DNA of 5,655 nt. Origin: Campylobacterales bacterium. GTDB lineage: Bacteria > Campylobacterota > Campylobacteria > Campylobacterales > JALSKU01. Positions 1 through 5,655 of the stretch are shown piece by piece. The notes under the pieces were generated by a model. That model searched no databases, was not told where the DNA came from, and worked only from the letters and a program-made list of their open reading frames with translations. The position numbers and the translations under genes were made by a program. The stretch covers positions 1-5,655 of the forward strand of contig JALVWI010000310.1 of assembly GCA_027038335.1 (NCBI GenBank), given 5' to 3'. Within the stretch, counting starts at the first letter, position 1. Every line of letters begins with the position of its first letter.

Positions 1-135
1 ATAAAAAATGTCGATAAAAAAGTAGAAATCTTTTTTTACAAAAAGATAAGAGATAATAAAAAATTTAACTCCTTAAAAGAGTTAAAAAAGCAAATAAAAG
101 AGGATATAAAAATGGCAAAGGAAATGTTAAAATGA
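1..135 (+). CDS. ribF: Riboflavin kinase/FAD synthetase, C-terminal fragment (5' end outside window)
   Basis: This is an open frame running in from the left edge in frame 1 (44 residues visible) and ending at TGA 133-135. The tail reads VEIFFYKKIRDNKKF, then NSLKELKKQIKEDIKMA. It matches the C-terminal end of the riboflavin kinase domain of bifunctional RibF, where a hydrophobic strand is followed by K-x-IR-x-x-x-x-F-x-S-x-x-x-L-x-x-QI-x-x-D. RibF phosphorylates riboflavin to FMN and adenylylates FMN to FAD in the cytoplasm; neither active site is inside the window. Its stop overlaps the next gene's start as ATGA (132-135), which implies translational coupling. In Campylobacter jejuni, as I recall, ribF lies directly before a cmoA-like gene, which supports the call. 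The fragment is short, so the assignment rests on this motif and the synteny. Confidence 0.85.
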   Translation: MKNVDKKVEIFFYKKIRDNKKFNSLKELKKQIKEDIKMAKEMLK

Positions 136-1007
136 ATATAGAAAATGAGTGTTTAGTTTGTATCTACAATCAAGCTTTAAAAAGTGCTAATAATTTAAAC
201 TGCGATGCTAAAACGACAAAAAAGATACTAAATGATACTGCAAAGATACTTATAAAATATGATCTTGATGTAACCCCTCCATTTATTGCCAAAGATGTTT
301 ATAAAAAAATATCAAAGAGAGTAGGTACAAATGACCCTCTAAAAAATATCAAAGAAAAGAGTACAAAAGAGGCTAAAAAACTGCAAAACTATATAAAAAA
401 CAAGATCAAACAAAGTAATGATAAACTTTTTACCGCCATCAAAGCGGCAATAGCCGGAAATGTTATAGACTTTGGCTCTCAAAAACAGTTTGATTTAAAA
501 GATGCTGTTGAAGAGGTATTTGAAAAAGAGTTTGGTGTATGTGATTATGAGGATTTTTTAAAAGATATAAAAAGCTCTAAACTTATCCTTTATATAGCTG
601 ACAATACCGGGGAGCATATATATGATAAGATACTTTTAAAGGTTTTAACTAAAGCTTTTAAAGATAAAGAGTTTATATATGTAACAAGGGGAAAACCTAT
701 CATCAATGATGTAACAATGATTGAAGCTAAAAAAGCCGGTATCGATAAAGTGTGTAAAGTAGTAAGTAGCGGCGTAGATACTCCGGGGCTTGATCTAAGT
801 AGAGCAACAAAGAGTTTTAAAAAGCTTTTCAAAAAAAGCGATATGGTGATAGCAAAAGGTATGGGCAACTATGAAACAATGTATAATGTTGTGGATAAGA
901 AAGCTTACTTTCTTTTTAAGATTAAGTGCAATGTTATAGCAAGAAGTCTTGATAAAAAAGTAGGCGATATAATGCTACTTGAAAATGAACTTAGAGCCAA
1001 GAGCTAA
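132..1007 (+). CDS. DUF89 family protein (ARMT1-like, putative metal-dependent damage-control phosphatase)
   Basis: The 291-residue protein has the DUF89 motif series: an N-terminal ECLVC (CxxC at Cys7/Cys10), GNVIDFG at 109-115, the metal-site motif DNTGE at 157-161 followed by Asp165, TRGKPIIND at 185-193, AKGMGNYET at 241-249, and a late FKIKC at 262-266. DUF89 proteins are Mn/Co/Ni-dependent phosphatases; characterised members hydrolyse damaged or surplus phosphometabolites such as sugar phosphates or oxidised phosphopantetheine. The length and CxxC fit the stand-alone prokaryotic subfamily rather than the PanK-fused eukaryotic one. All expected acidic metal-site residues appear present, so it should be active. 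The ATG at 132 overlaps the ribF stop by 4 bases, and AAAGGA at 117-122 lies 9 bases upstream. cmoA follows after 17 bases. The true substrate is unknown; the overlap with ribF makes a flavin-pathway phosphate a guess only. Confidence 0.88.
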   Translation: MNIENECLVCIYNQALKSANNLNCDAKTTKKILNDTAKILIKYDLDVTPPFIAKDVYKKISKRVGTNDPLKNIKEKSTKEAKKLQNYIKNKIKQSNDKLFTAIKAAIAGNVIDFGSQKQFDLKDAVEEVFEKEFGVCDYEDFLKDIKSSKLILYIADNTGEHIYDKILLKVLTKAFKDKEFIYVTRGKPIINDVTMIEAKKAGIDKVCKVVSSGVDTPGLDLSRATKSFKKLFKKSDMVIAKGMGNYETMYNVVDKKAYFLFKIKCNVIARSLDKKVGDIMLLENELRAKS

Positions 1008-1024
1008 AATCCAAAGGATTTTAA

Positions 1025-1732
1025 ATGATTGACAAAGTTTTTACTAAAGATATAGAAAAGCAGTTTGAATTTGATGAAGAGGTAGCTAGTGTATTTGATG
1101 ATATGTTAGATAGATCTGTACCTTTTTATAGAGATGTTTTAACTTTGGTTTCAACTCTTGTAGAAAAAAATACAAAAGAGGGTGATACAGTATGTGACCT
1201 TGGTTGTTCAACCGCTACTACACTTTTAGACATCTATAGTAAAACCTCAAAGAGATTAAATCTCATAGGAATTGATAATTCAAGTGCTATGATAAAAAGA
1301 GCTAAAAGAAAAGTAGCGGCATTCGGTGCTGATATCAAGCTCATTCAAGCAGATTTTATACAGGATGAAATACCTCTTTCAAAGATTATCATAGCAAACT
1401 ATACTTTACAATTTGTAAGACCTGCAAAAAGAGAAGAATTGGTAAAAAATATATATAATGCGCTTGAAAACGGGGGATTGTTTATATTTAATGAAAAAAT
1501 TATCTATGAAGATAAAAAACTTAACAAACAAATGATAGACATTTACTACGACTTTAAAAAACAAAAAGGTTATAGCGAGTATGAAATAGCTAAAAAAAGA
1601 GAAGCTTTGGAAAATGTACTTATCCCATATAGTGATGAAGAAAATATATCTTTGGCAAAATCAGCAGGTTTTGAAGATGTAAATATCATCTTTAAATGGG
1701 CTAATTTTGCTTGTTTTGTTGCACAAAAGTAG
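1025..1732 (+). CDS. cmoA: Carboxy-S-adenosyl-L-methionine synthase CmoA
   Basis: CmoA makes carboxy-SAM from SAM and prephenate; CmoB then uses it to convert 5-hydroxyuridine to cmo5U at tRNA position 34. The 235-residue length is close to the usual ~245. Diagnostic stretches are FDEEVASVFDDMLDRSVPFY (16-35), the SAM-binding motif I DLGCSTAT (58-65), acidic GIDNS (82-86), NYTLQF (125-130), GYSEYEI (182-188) and KKREALENVL (190-199). Arg192 in the last stretch appears to match the E. coli arginine that contacts the carboxylate of Cx-SAM. The third glycine of the motif I loop is Ala64 here, a mild change. AAAGGA at 1013-1018 sits 6 bases before the ATG, fixing the start. It is probably co-transcribed with ribF and the DUF89 gene. 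cmoB is not in the window. A generic class I methyltransferase is the alternative, but the long FDDMLxRSVP and REALENV blocks argue for CmoA. Confidence 0.93.
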   Translation: MIDKVFTKDIEKQFEFDEEVASVFDDMLDRSVPFYRDVLTLVSTLVEKNTKEGDTVCDLGCSTATTLLDIYSKTSKRLNLIGIDNSSAMIKRAKRKVAAFGADIKLIQADFIQDEIPLSKIIIANYTLQFVRPAKREELVKNIYNALENGGLFIFNEKIIYEDKKLNKQMIDIYYDFKKQKGYSEYEIAKKREALENVLIPYSDEENISLAKSAGFEDVNIIFKWANFACFVAQK

Positions 1733-1734
1733 TT

Positions 1735-1980
1735 TTATCTAAAAAGTTCCGGTTTTATTTTTTTGATATTTTCTATTACTTCTATGATTTCATCTACTCC
1801 CATTTCTCCGTCATCACTGTTGGCATAATACTCATCTATACCGTTAAGATATATCTCGATAGCATTTTTTAAATGCTCTTTTTTGAGCCCCGCAAAGTAA
1901 AATGCTACTTCTAACATATCTACAAGCTGAGTTGACAACTCCTCTATCTCTTTTTCTGCTTCATTTAATTTCTCTTGCAT
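1735..1980 (-). CDS. Small acidic helical protein of unknown function
   Basis: I do not recognise this 81-residue protein. It is very acidic (about 20 Asp/Glu against 9 Lys/Arg) with no signal peptide, membrane segment or cysteine. Residues 1-24 are Glu/Lys-rich and look like an amphipathic helix or short coiled coil. Residues 36-52 form a probable helix, followed by the loop ANSDDGEMGVDE (53-64) and another helix (62-75). That helix-loop-helix resembles an EF-hand, but loop position 1 is Ala53 where Asp is nearly invariant. It is a real gene by position: AAAGGGG at 1986-1992 lies 5 bases before the ATG, it is last in the rrf2-flhA-DHH series with a 37-base gap, and its codon use fits its neighbours. 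Its TAA stop is 2 bases from the convergent cmoA stop. No function is inferred; a small regulator or adaptor tied to the upstream genes is possible. Confidence 0.75.
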   Translation of the reverse strand: MQEKLNEAEKEIEELSTQLVDMLEVAFYFAGLKKEHLKNAIEIYLNGIDEYYANSDDGEMGVDEIIEVIENIKKIKPELFR

Positions 1981-2017
1981 ATTATCCCCTTTTATATTTT
2001 TTTCTAAATTCTAAAAC

Positions 2018-3052
2018 CTAAGTCCTTTGCTCTGTTGCTTTATATATCGCATCTTCTACTTGTTTTTTTATATTTTCATACAAAAAACTATCTTTAAAGC
2101 TTTTTATGATACCTCCGCTAGCATTTGCATGACCTCCGCCTTCTCCTATTTCATTGGCTATAATACTTACATCAACTTTTCCGTTACCTCTTAGAGAGAT
2201 ATTTCTTCTAGCATTTATATTCATAAAAAAGTCAAAGTCCGGATTTTTGACTAAAAAGTCATTGCCTATGACTGAAACATTAGTAATAGCATAGGTAAGT
2301 ATGCCTTTTGCTCCTTTATAGTTGATACTCATTTCATCTTTTTTCTTTGTTAAAAGCTCAACCATATACTTTGATACAAGATTGTCAAGTGTATCATCTT
2401 TACTAAAACCTTTGAAAAATTTCTTTTTTAGCTTATGAAGAGCATTATCAAGAGCTATATTTGCCGCTGCTTTATCATAATATTCATAAGAATTTTCAAG
2501 CATACTAAAGATATACTCATTATTTTCTCTAGGAAACATTACTCTGTTTACCTCTTTAGCATCGCTTACAAGTTTTAAACATACTTTACCAAGTTCAAAA
2601 TATTTATCATTACTCAACCAAATATCTATGGCATTTGTAACATCACTAAATTTCTTTAATTTATCATTTGGGTAAAACTTTTTTGAAAAATAATCATAAG
2701 TTATCTTAGTAGCACATCTTTTTTCATCCAAATAGTACCACTCAAATTTTTGGGCACACTCCCTACCGGTTTTATGATGATCTAAGAGTAAAAGTTCTAT
2801 ATCCTTTTGGCTATTTTTTACTTTTTCATCAAGCATTTTAGCTTGTTGTAAAGTTAAATTTAGATCAGTTATAAGTATGGTAACTTTATCTTTGTTATCT
2901 TTTTCAATATCGCTTAATATTTGCTCAATTTTTTGGGTTATTTCATTGCCATAGTTTGAATTGTAAAAATTTGTATCTTTAAAATACTCTTTTGTTATCA
3001 GTTGACATCCGTAGCCATCTAAGTCTATATGCGAAAGGTGGTAAAGTTTCAT
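2018..3052 (-). CDS. DHH/DHHA1 family phosphoesterase (nanoRNase/pAp phosphatase-like)
   Basis: The 344-residue cytoplasmic protein has both domains of this family. The N-terminal DHH domain shows motif I SHIDLDGYG (7-15, metal ligands Asp10 and Asp12), motif II ITDLN (61-65, Asp63), motif III DHH (91-93) and a motif IV aspartate at NAIDIW (140-145, Asp143). The C-terminal DHHA1 domain carries GGGHANASGG (305-314), the phosphate-recognition loop that clamps the terminal nucleotide. Such two-domain proteins (NrnA, NrnB and relatives) use Mn2+ to degrade 2-5-mer RNA, pGpG or pApA, or to hydrolyse pAp; which applies here cannot be told from sequence. The RBS AAGGA at 3058-3062 lies 5 bases before the ATG and overlaps the flhA stop region, with a 10-base gap, so it is co-transcribed with flhA. 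As I recall, Helicobacter pylori also has a DHH gene beside flhA. RecJ is unlikely: the protein is too short and has no OB-fold extension. Confidence 0.9.
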   Translation of the reverse strand: MKLYHLSHIDLDGYGCQLITKEYFKDTNFYNSNYGNEITQKIEQILSDIEKDNKDKVTILITDLNLTLQQAKMLDEKVKNSQKDIELLLLDHHKTGRECAQKFEWYYLDEKRCATKITYDYFSKKFYPNDKLKKFSDVTNAIDIWLSNDKYFELGKVCLKLVSDAKEVNRVMFPRENNEYIFSMLENSYEYYDKAAANIALDNALHKLKKKFFKGFSKDDTLDNLVSKYMVELLTKKKDEMSINYKGAKGILTYAITNVSVIGNDFLVKNPDFDFFMNINARRNISLRGNGKVDVSIIANEIGEGGGHANASGGIIKSFKDSFLYENIKKQVEDAIYKATEQRT

Positions 3053-3062
3053 TATTTTCCTT

Positions 3063-5213
3063 TTATAAATTTTCTATATCAATACTTTTTAATACTTCAA
3101 AAGTTACATTTGGATCTATCTCTGCATGACTTAGTACTACTATGTCAAGTCCAAATTTCTCAAATATATCTTTTATAGATTTTCTTAAAAGCGGATCAAC
3201 TATCAAAATAACCGGAGCTATACCTTTTTGGAGTACTTCTGCCGCTTCATTGCTCATGGTATCAACTAGAGCGTTGATTTGTCCTATATTTAGAAGTAGA
3301 TCTCTTACTCCGTTTTTATCATTTAGTCTATCAAGAAGTTTTTGTTCGGTAGGTGCATTTAAAGTCAATAGTTTCAAGACGCCTTTTTCATCTTTATATA
3401 GATTTGTAATAACTCTGGAGAGTTTTGCTCTTACTTGCTCAACTATAATGTCTATATTTTTAGTTACTTCTGCTACATCACTTATGCTTTCAAGTATAGT
3501 TATCATATCTTTGATAGGTATCTTTTCATGAAGTAGTGATTTTAGAACTTTTTGGATAAGTCCTATATTTGCAACTTTTAAACAATCTTCTACAACTATC
3601 GGGTAATCTTTCTTGACATTTTCTATGAGTTTGCTAACTTCTTGACGAGATAGTAACTCTTCGGCATATTTTTTGATAAGTTCACTCATGTGAGTTGATA
3701 TAACGGTAGCAGGGTCTATGACGGTATATCCTTTCATGATAGCTTCATCTTTTATATCAGATTCTATCCATATAGCTTCAAGTCCAAATGCAGGCTCTTT
3801 GGTAGGAATTCCTGATATTTCATCAGTTGCTAGTCCGCTGTCCATTGCTAGAAATTTGTCGGCATAAATTTCACCTCTACCTATGGATACACCTTTTAAA
3901 AGTATTTCGTATTCGTTGGGTTGGAGGTGCAAATTATCCCTTATCCTGACCTGAGGTATCAAAAAACCATAATCAGTTGCAATTTTTTTTCGCATATTTT
4001 TGATCCTAGAGAGTATATCTCCTCCTTGAGCAGGATCTGCTAACTTGACAAGTTGATAGCCAAGATCAAGTTCTAAAATTTCTTGTTTTAATATATCTTC
4101 AAGATTTTGCTCTTCTATTTTTCTCTCTTCTTCAGGAGTTAAAATATGTTCTACTTTTCCCTCTTTGACTTCTTCTTGTTTTGCAAATTCTTTTTTGAGA
4201 TGTCCCTCTTTGCCCATTTTGATAAGATATCCAAGAGCCAAAAATAATACTCCTACAAAAAGTAGTGAAACAGTAGGCAAACCGGGTACCAATGCAAACA
4301 TGATAAGGATAAAACCGACTATAAAAAGTGTTTTTTGTTCATTGACAAGTTGGTTTATAATACCTTCGGCAAAATTTTCAGTAGATCCGCTTGATCTAGT
4401 TATGATGATGCCGGTCGCGGTAGATACTATGAGTGCAGGTATCTGCGACACCAAACCGTCACCGATAGTAAGTATAGTAAAAGTTTTTGCACTATCGGCT
4501 AGGCTCATATTGTACTGAAACATACCTATCAAAAATCCGCCTATGATATTGATGATAGTAATGATAATACCGGCGATAGCATCACCTTTTACAAATTTAC
4601 TTGAACCGTCCATAGCTCCATAAAAGTTTGCTTCACCTATGATGGCTTCTCTTCTTTGCCTAGCTGTTTTTTCATCAATTAGTCCCGCATTTAAGTCAGC
4701 ATCTATTGCCATCTGTTTTCCGGGCATTGCATCAAGAGTAAATCTTGCTGCAACTTCGGCAACCCTAGTAGAACCTTTTGTGATAACTATAAAGTTGATA
4801 AGTACCAATATGGTAAAAACTATAATTCCTATGACATAATTTCCGCCGACTACAAACTGACCGAAGCTATCTATGATACTACTGACTGCTGAAGGTCCTT
4901 CATAACCTTTGCTGAGTATCATTCTTGTAGTTGCAATATTTAAAGAAAGTCTATAAAGGGTTATGATCAATATAAGAGTAGGAAATGTCGTAAGGTCAGT
5001 AGGTTTTGGAACATATAGTGAAATAAGAAGTATCAAAACTGAAACAGATATGGAAATAGTTAAAAAAAAGTCTAGCATATAGCTTGGAAGCGGGACAATG
5101 ATGATGGCAAGTATTGCTATGATCAGTGCTACTATAGTCAAATCTTTGGATCTGACTATAAAGTCGATATAAGGAGATAAAAATCCTAAAAATTTTCTCT
5201 TTTTTGAAGGCAT
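3063..5213 (-). CDS. flhA: Flagellar biosynthesis protein FlhA (type III export gate)
   Basis: FlhA forms the nonameric inner-membrane ring of the flagellar export gate. It uses proton motive force and docks chaperone-substrate complexes through its cytoplasmic domain. The 716 residues are full length for the family. The N-terminal half (about 25-331) holds eight hydrophobic segments, with the FHIPEP signature RLSLNIATTRMIL at 88-100. The conserved cytoplasmic loop has RFTLDAMPGKQMAIDADLNA (157-176) and FVKGDAIAG (207-215), whose Asp211 appears to match the Salmonella aspartate needed for proton coupling. A charged linker (about 335-370) leads to the soluble C-terminal domain (about 375-716). 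The paralogue family (SctV, virulence type III secretion) is less likely because the sequence follows Campylobacter FlhA closely and no other injectisome genes are seen. The ATG directly follows the TAA of the upstream regulator in the same frame and has no convincing Shine-Dalgarno, so translation probably depends on coupling. Confidence 0.97.
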   Translation of the reverse strand: MPSKKRKFLGFLSPYIDFIVRSKDLTIVALIIAILAIIIVPLPSYMLDFFLTISISVSVLILLISLYVPKPTDLTTFPTLILIITLYRLSLNIATTRMILSKGYEGPSAVSSIIDSFGQFVVGGNYVIGIIVFTILVLINFIVITKGSTRVAEVAARFTLDAMPGKQMAIDADLNAGLIDEKTARQRREAIIGEANFYGAMDGSSKFVKGDAIAGIIITIINIIGGFLIGMFQYNMSLADSAKTFTILTIGDGLVSQIPALIVSTATGIIITRSSGSTENFAEGIINQLVNEQKTLFIVGFILIMFALVPGLPTVSLLFVGVLFLALGYLIKMGKEGHLKKEFAKQEEVKEGKVEHILTPEEERKIEEQNLEDILKQEILELDLGYQLVKLADPAQGGDILSRIKNMRKKIATDYGFLIPQVRIRDNLHLQPNEYEILLKGVSIGRGEIYADKFLAMDSGLATDEISGIPTKEPAFGLEAIWIESDIKDEAIMKGYTVIDPATVISTHMSELIKKYAEELLSRQEVSKLIENVKKDYPIVVEDCLKVANIGLIQKVLKSLLHEKIPIKDMITILESISDVAEVTKNIDIIVEQVRAKLSRVITNLYKDEKGVLKLLTLNAPTEQKLLDRLNDKNGVRDLLLNIGQINALVDTMSNEAAEVLQKGIAPVILIVDPLLRKSIKDIFEKFGLDIVVLSHAEIDPNVTFEVLKSIDIENL

Positions 5214-5219
5214 TTACAT
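5211..5219 (-). other. rrf2-flhA junction: ATG-TAA-ATG in one frame
   Basis: Read on the minus strand, the last codon of the regulator (ATG, Met132), its stop (TAA) and the flhA start (ATG) are three consecutive in-frame codons. Only the single TAA separates the two proteins. Upstream there is no good Shine-Dalgarno; a weak AAAAGA lies about 10 bases before the flhA ATG. This arrangement is typical of termination-reinitiation, and stop-codon readthrough would give a fused regulator-FlhA protein. Confidence 0.85.
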
Positions 5220-5612
5220 TATGTCTTTTAGTGAAATTTCCGATAGAAAAAGATCTATTTTCATTTGAAGTCTGTTTAAGAAAGGCCAAATCAGACAAAC
5301 ATCAGCTTTATTGCTTTTGCATTTGTTTTGAGAGGGAGAACATTCAAAAACGGTAGGTGCTTTTTTTTCAGCAAATTCTATCACTTTAAGTACAGATATA
5401 TCTTCAGGTTTTCTTGAGAGTTTAAATCCTCCTTTAGCCCCTTTGTATGAGGTAAGTATATCATTTTTTGCTAAGCTTTGAAGAATTTTAGCTAAAAAAC
5501 TTTTTGAAATATTTAGTTTTTTTGAAAGTGTATCTACATCAACGGCTTCATCTTCTTTAGAGATTACTATGAGTGACAAAAGAGCATATTCGCTAGCTTT
5601 GGTTAGTAACAT
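5214..5612 (-). CDS. Rrf2 family transcriptional regulator, probable Fe-S binding
   Basis: The 132-residue protein starts MLLTKASEYALLSL, the usual Rrf2 opening, and has a winged helix-turn-helix: LSKKLNISKSFLAKILQSL (29-47, recognition helix), then the wing SYKGAKGGFKLSR (55-67). The C-terminal part has Cys91, Cys98 and Cys106 (C-x6-C-x7-C), close to the three-cysteine clusters of IscR, NsrR and RirA that hold a [2Fe-2S] or [4Fe-4S] cluster. Glu8 occupies the position of the Asp8 ligand in Streptomyces NsrR; a Glu at this position is reported as a ligand in RsrR, as I recall. It is therefore probably a redox, iron or NO responsive DNA-binding protein; the spacing matches none of the named members exactly, so no symbol is given. 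AAGGAG at 5617-5622 lies 4 bases before the ATG. It is first in the visible operon, directly before flhA, suggesting it may control its own transcript and flagellar export. A similar gene stands beside flhA in C. jejuni, from memory. Confidence 0.9.
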   Translation of the reverse strand: MLLTKASEYALLSLIVISKEDEAVDVDTLSKKLNISKSFLAKILQSLAKNDILTSYKGAKGGFKLSRKPEDISVLKVIEFAEKKAPTVFECSPSQNKCKSNKADVCLIWPFLNRLQMKIDLFLSEISLKDIM

Positions 5613-5655
5613 AAATCTCCTTATGATTTAATTCTCAACTCTCACTTTTTAACTT
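5613..5655 (-). promoter_or_regulatory. Leader of the rrf2-flhA operon with Shine-Dalgarno
   Basis: These 43 bases before the rrf2 start are AT-rich. They contain a strong Shine-Dalgarno, AAGGAG (5617-5622), only 4 bases from the ATG, which supports that start codon. Further upstream the minus strand reads GAGAATTAAATC, a weak candidate -10 region, and GTGAGAGTTGAG, a short imperfect direct repeat. No clear Rrf2-type inverted repeat is visible. The window ends here, so the promoter itself may lie outside it. Confidence 0.45.

Noticed and set aside
590..868. Minus-strand open frame of 92 codons inside the DUF89 gene
   Set aside because: It lies wholly opposite conserved DUF89 motifs, has no recognisable domain and looks hydrophobic only as the complement of Lys/Asp-rich codons.
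1981..2017. AT-rich gap between the DHH gene and the small acidic gene as a terminator or separate promoter
   Set aside because: It has no GC-rich stem. A TATAAA-like stretch overlaps the Shine-Dalgarno of the small gene, so it is poorly placed as a -10 box; read-through within the operon is simpler.
3142..4839. Three plus-strand open frames (3142-3531, 4165-4518, 4639-4839) opposite flhA
   Set aside because: All are antisense to conserved flhA coding sequence, Ser/Ile-rich, and without domains; they are shadows of the real gene.
4996..5298. Minus-strand open frame of 100 codons across the rrf2-flhA junction
   Set aside because: It is in another frame over two strongly supported genes. Its composition (Ser, His, Tyr, Cys-rich) is unlike its neighbours, and it has no family resemblance.
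5361..5368. Run of eight T (A8 in the rrf2 sense strand), and a similar run at 3983-3990 in flhA, as possible slippage or phase-variation tracts
   Set aside because: A/T runs of this length are expected in such AT-rich coding DNA. Phase-variable tracts in this phylum are usually longer and G/C, and both reading frames are intact.
5623..5655. Short imperfect repeat before rrf2 as an Rrf2 operator, or as the tail of an upstream gene
   Set aside because: There is no clean inverted repeat, and the stretch is cut by the window edge. The short open tail on the minus strand does not match a gene end I can recognise, such as rpsO.

Overview
The window looks like a piece of chromosome from a flagellated, low-GC member of the Campylobacterota (formerly Epsilonproteobacteria). 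The DNA is strongly AT-rich and Lys/Ile/Asn codons are abundant. FlhA and CmoA closely resemble the Campylobacter/Sulfurimonas-type proteins as I recall them. The gene neighbourhoods (ribF next to cmoA; an Rrf2 regulator next to flhA; flhA next to a DHH phosphoesterase) also recall those of Campylobacter and Helicobacter. The genus cannot be fixed from the sequence alone; a Sulfurimonas- or Arcobacter-like organism is plausible. The window is gene-dense, with no intergenic gap above about 45 bases and no RNA gene, CRISPR array, IS element or prophage.

Layout. Two gene clusters converge near position 1733. On the + strand (1-1732) lies the 3' end of ribF (riboflavin kinase/FAD synthetase), overlapping by 4 bases a DUF89-family metal-dependent phosphatase-like gene. 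This is followed after 17 bases by cmoA (carboxy-SAM synthase, for wobble-uridine tRNA modification). On the - strand, read from 5655 towards 1735, are an Rrf2-family regulator with three cysteines, flhA (export-gate protein of the flagellar type III secretion apparatus), a DHH/DHHA1 phosphoesterase of the nanoRNase/pAp-phosphatase type, and a small acidic protein of unknown function. Spacings are 0, 10 and 37 bases, so the four genes are probably one transcription unit. The two clusters end only 2 bases apart, with no visible terminator between them.

How the genes may work together. The + cluster is housekeeping metabolism: flavin cofactor synthesis, a probable phosphometabolite repair enzyme and tRNA modification. 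The - cluster couples a possible Fe-S (redox, iron or NO sensing) transcription factor to the flagellar export gate. The points most worth a second look are: rrf2 and flhA lie in the same reading frame, separated by a single TAA, and flhA has no good ribosome binding site; the regulator has Cys91/Cys98/Cys106 and a Glu at position 8; an uncharacterised DUF89 enzyme is overlapped with ribF; and the small acidic protein carries an EF-hand-like loop that lacks its first Asp. I see no clearly new multi-gene system; most of the window is ordinary core genome.
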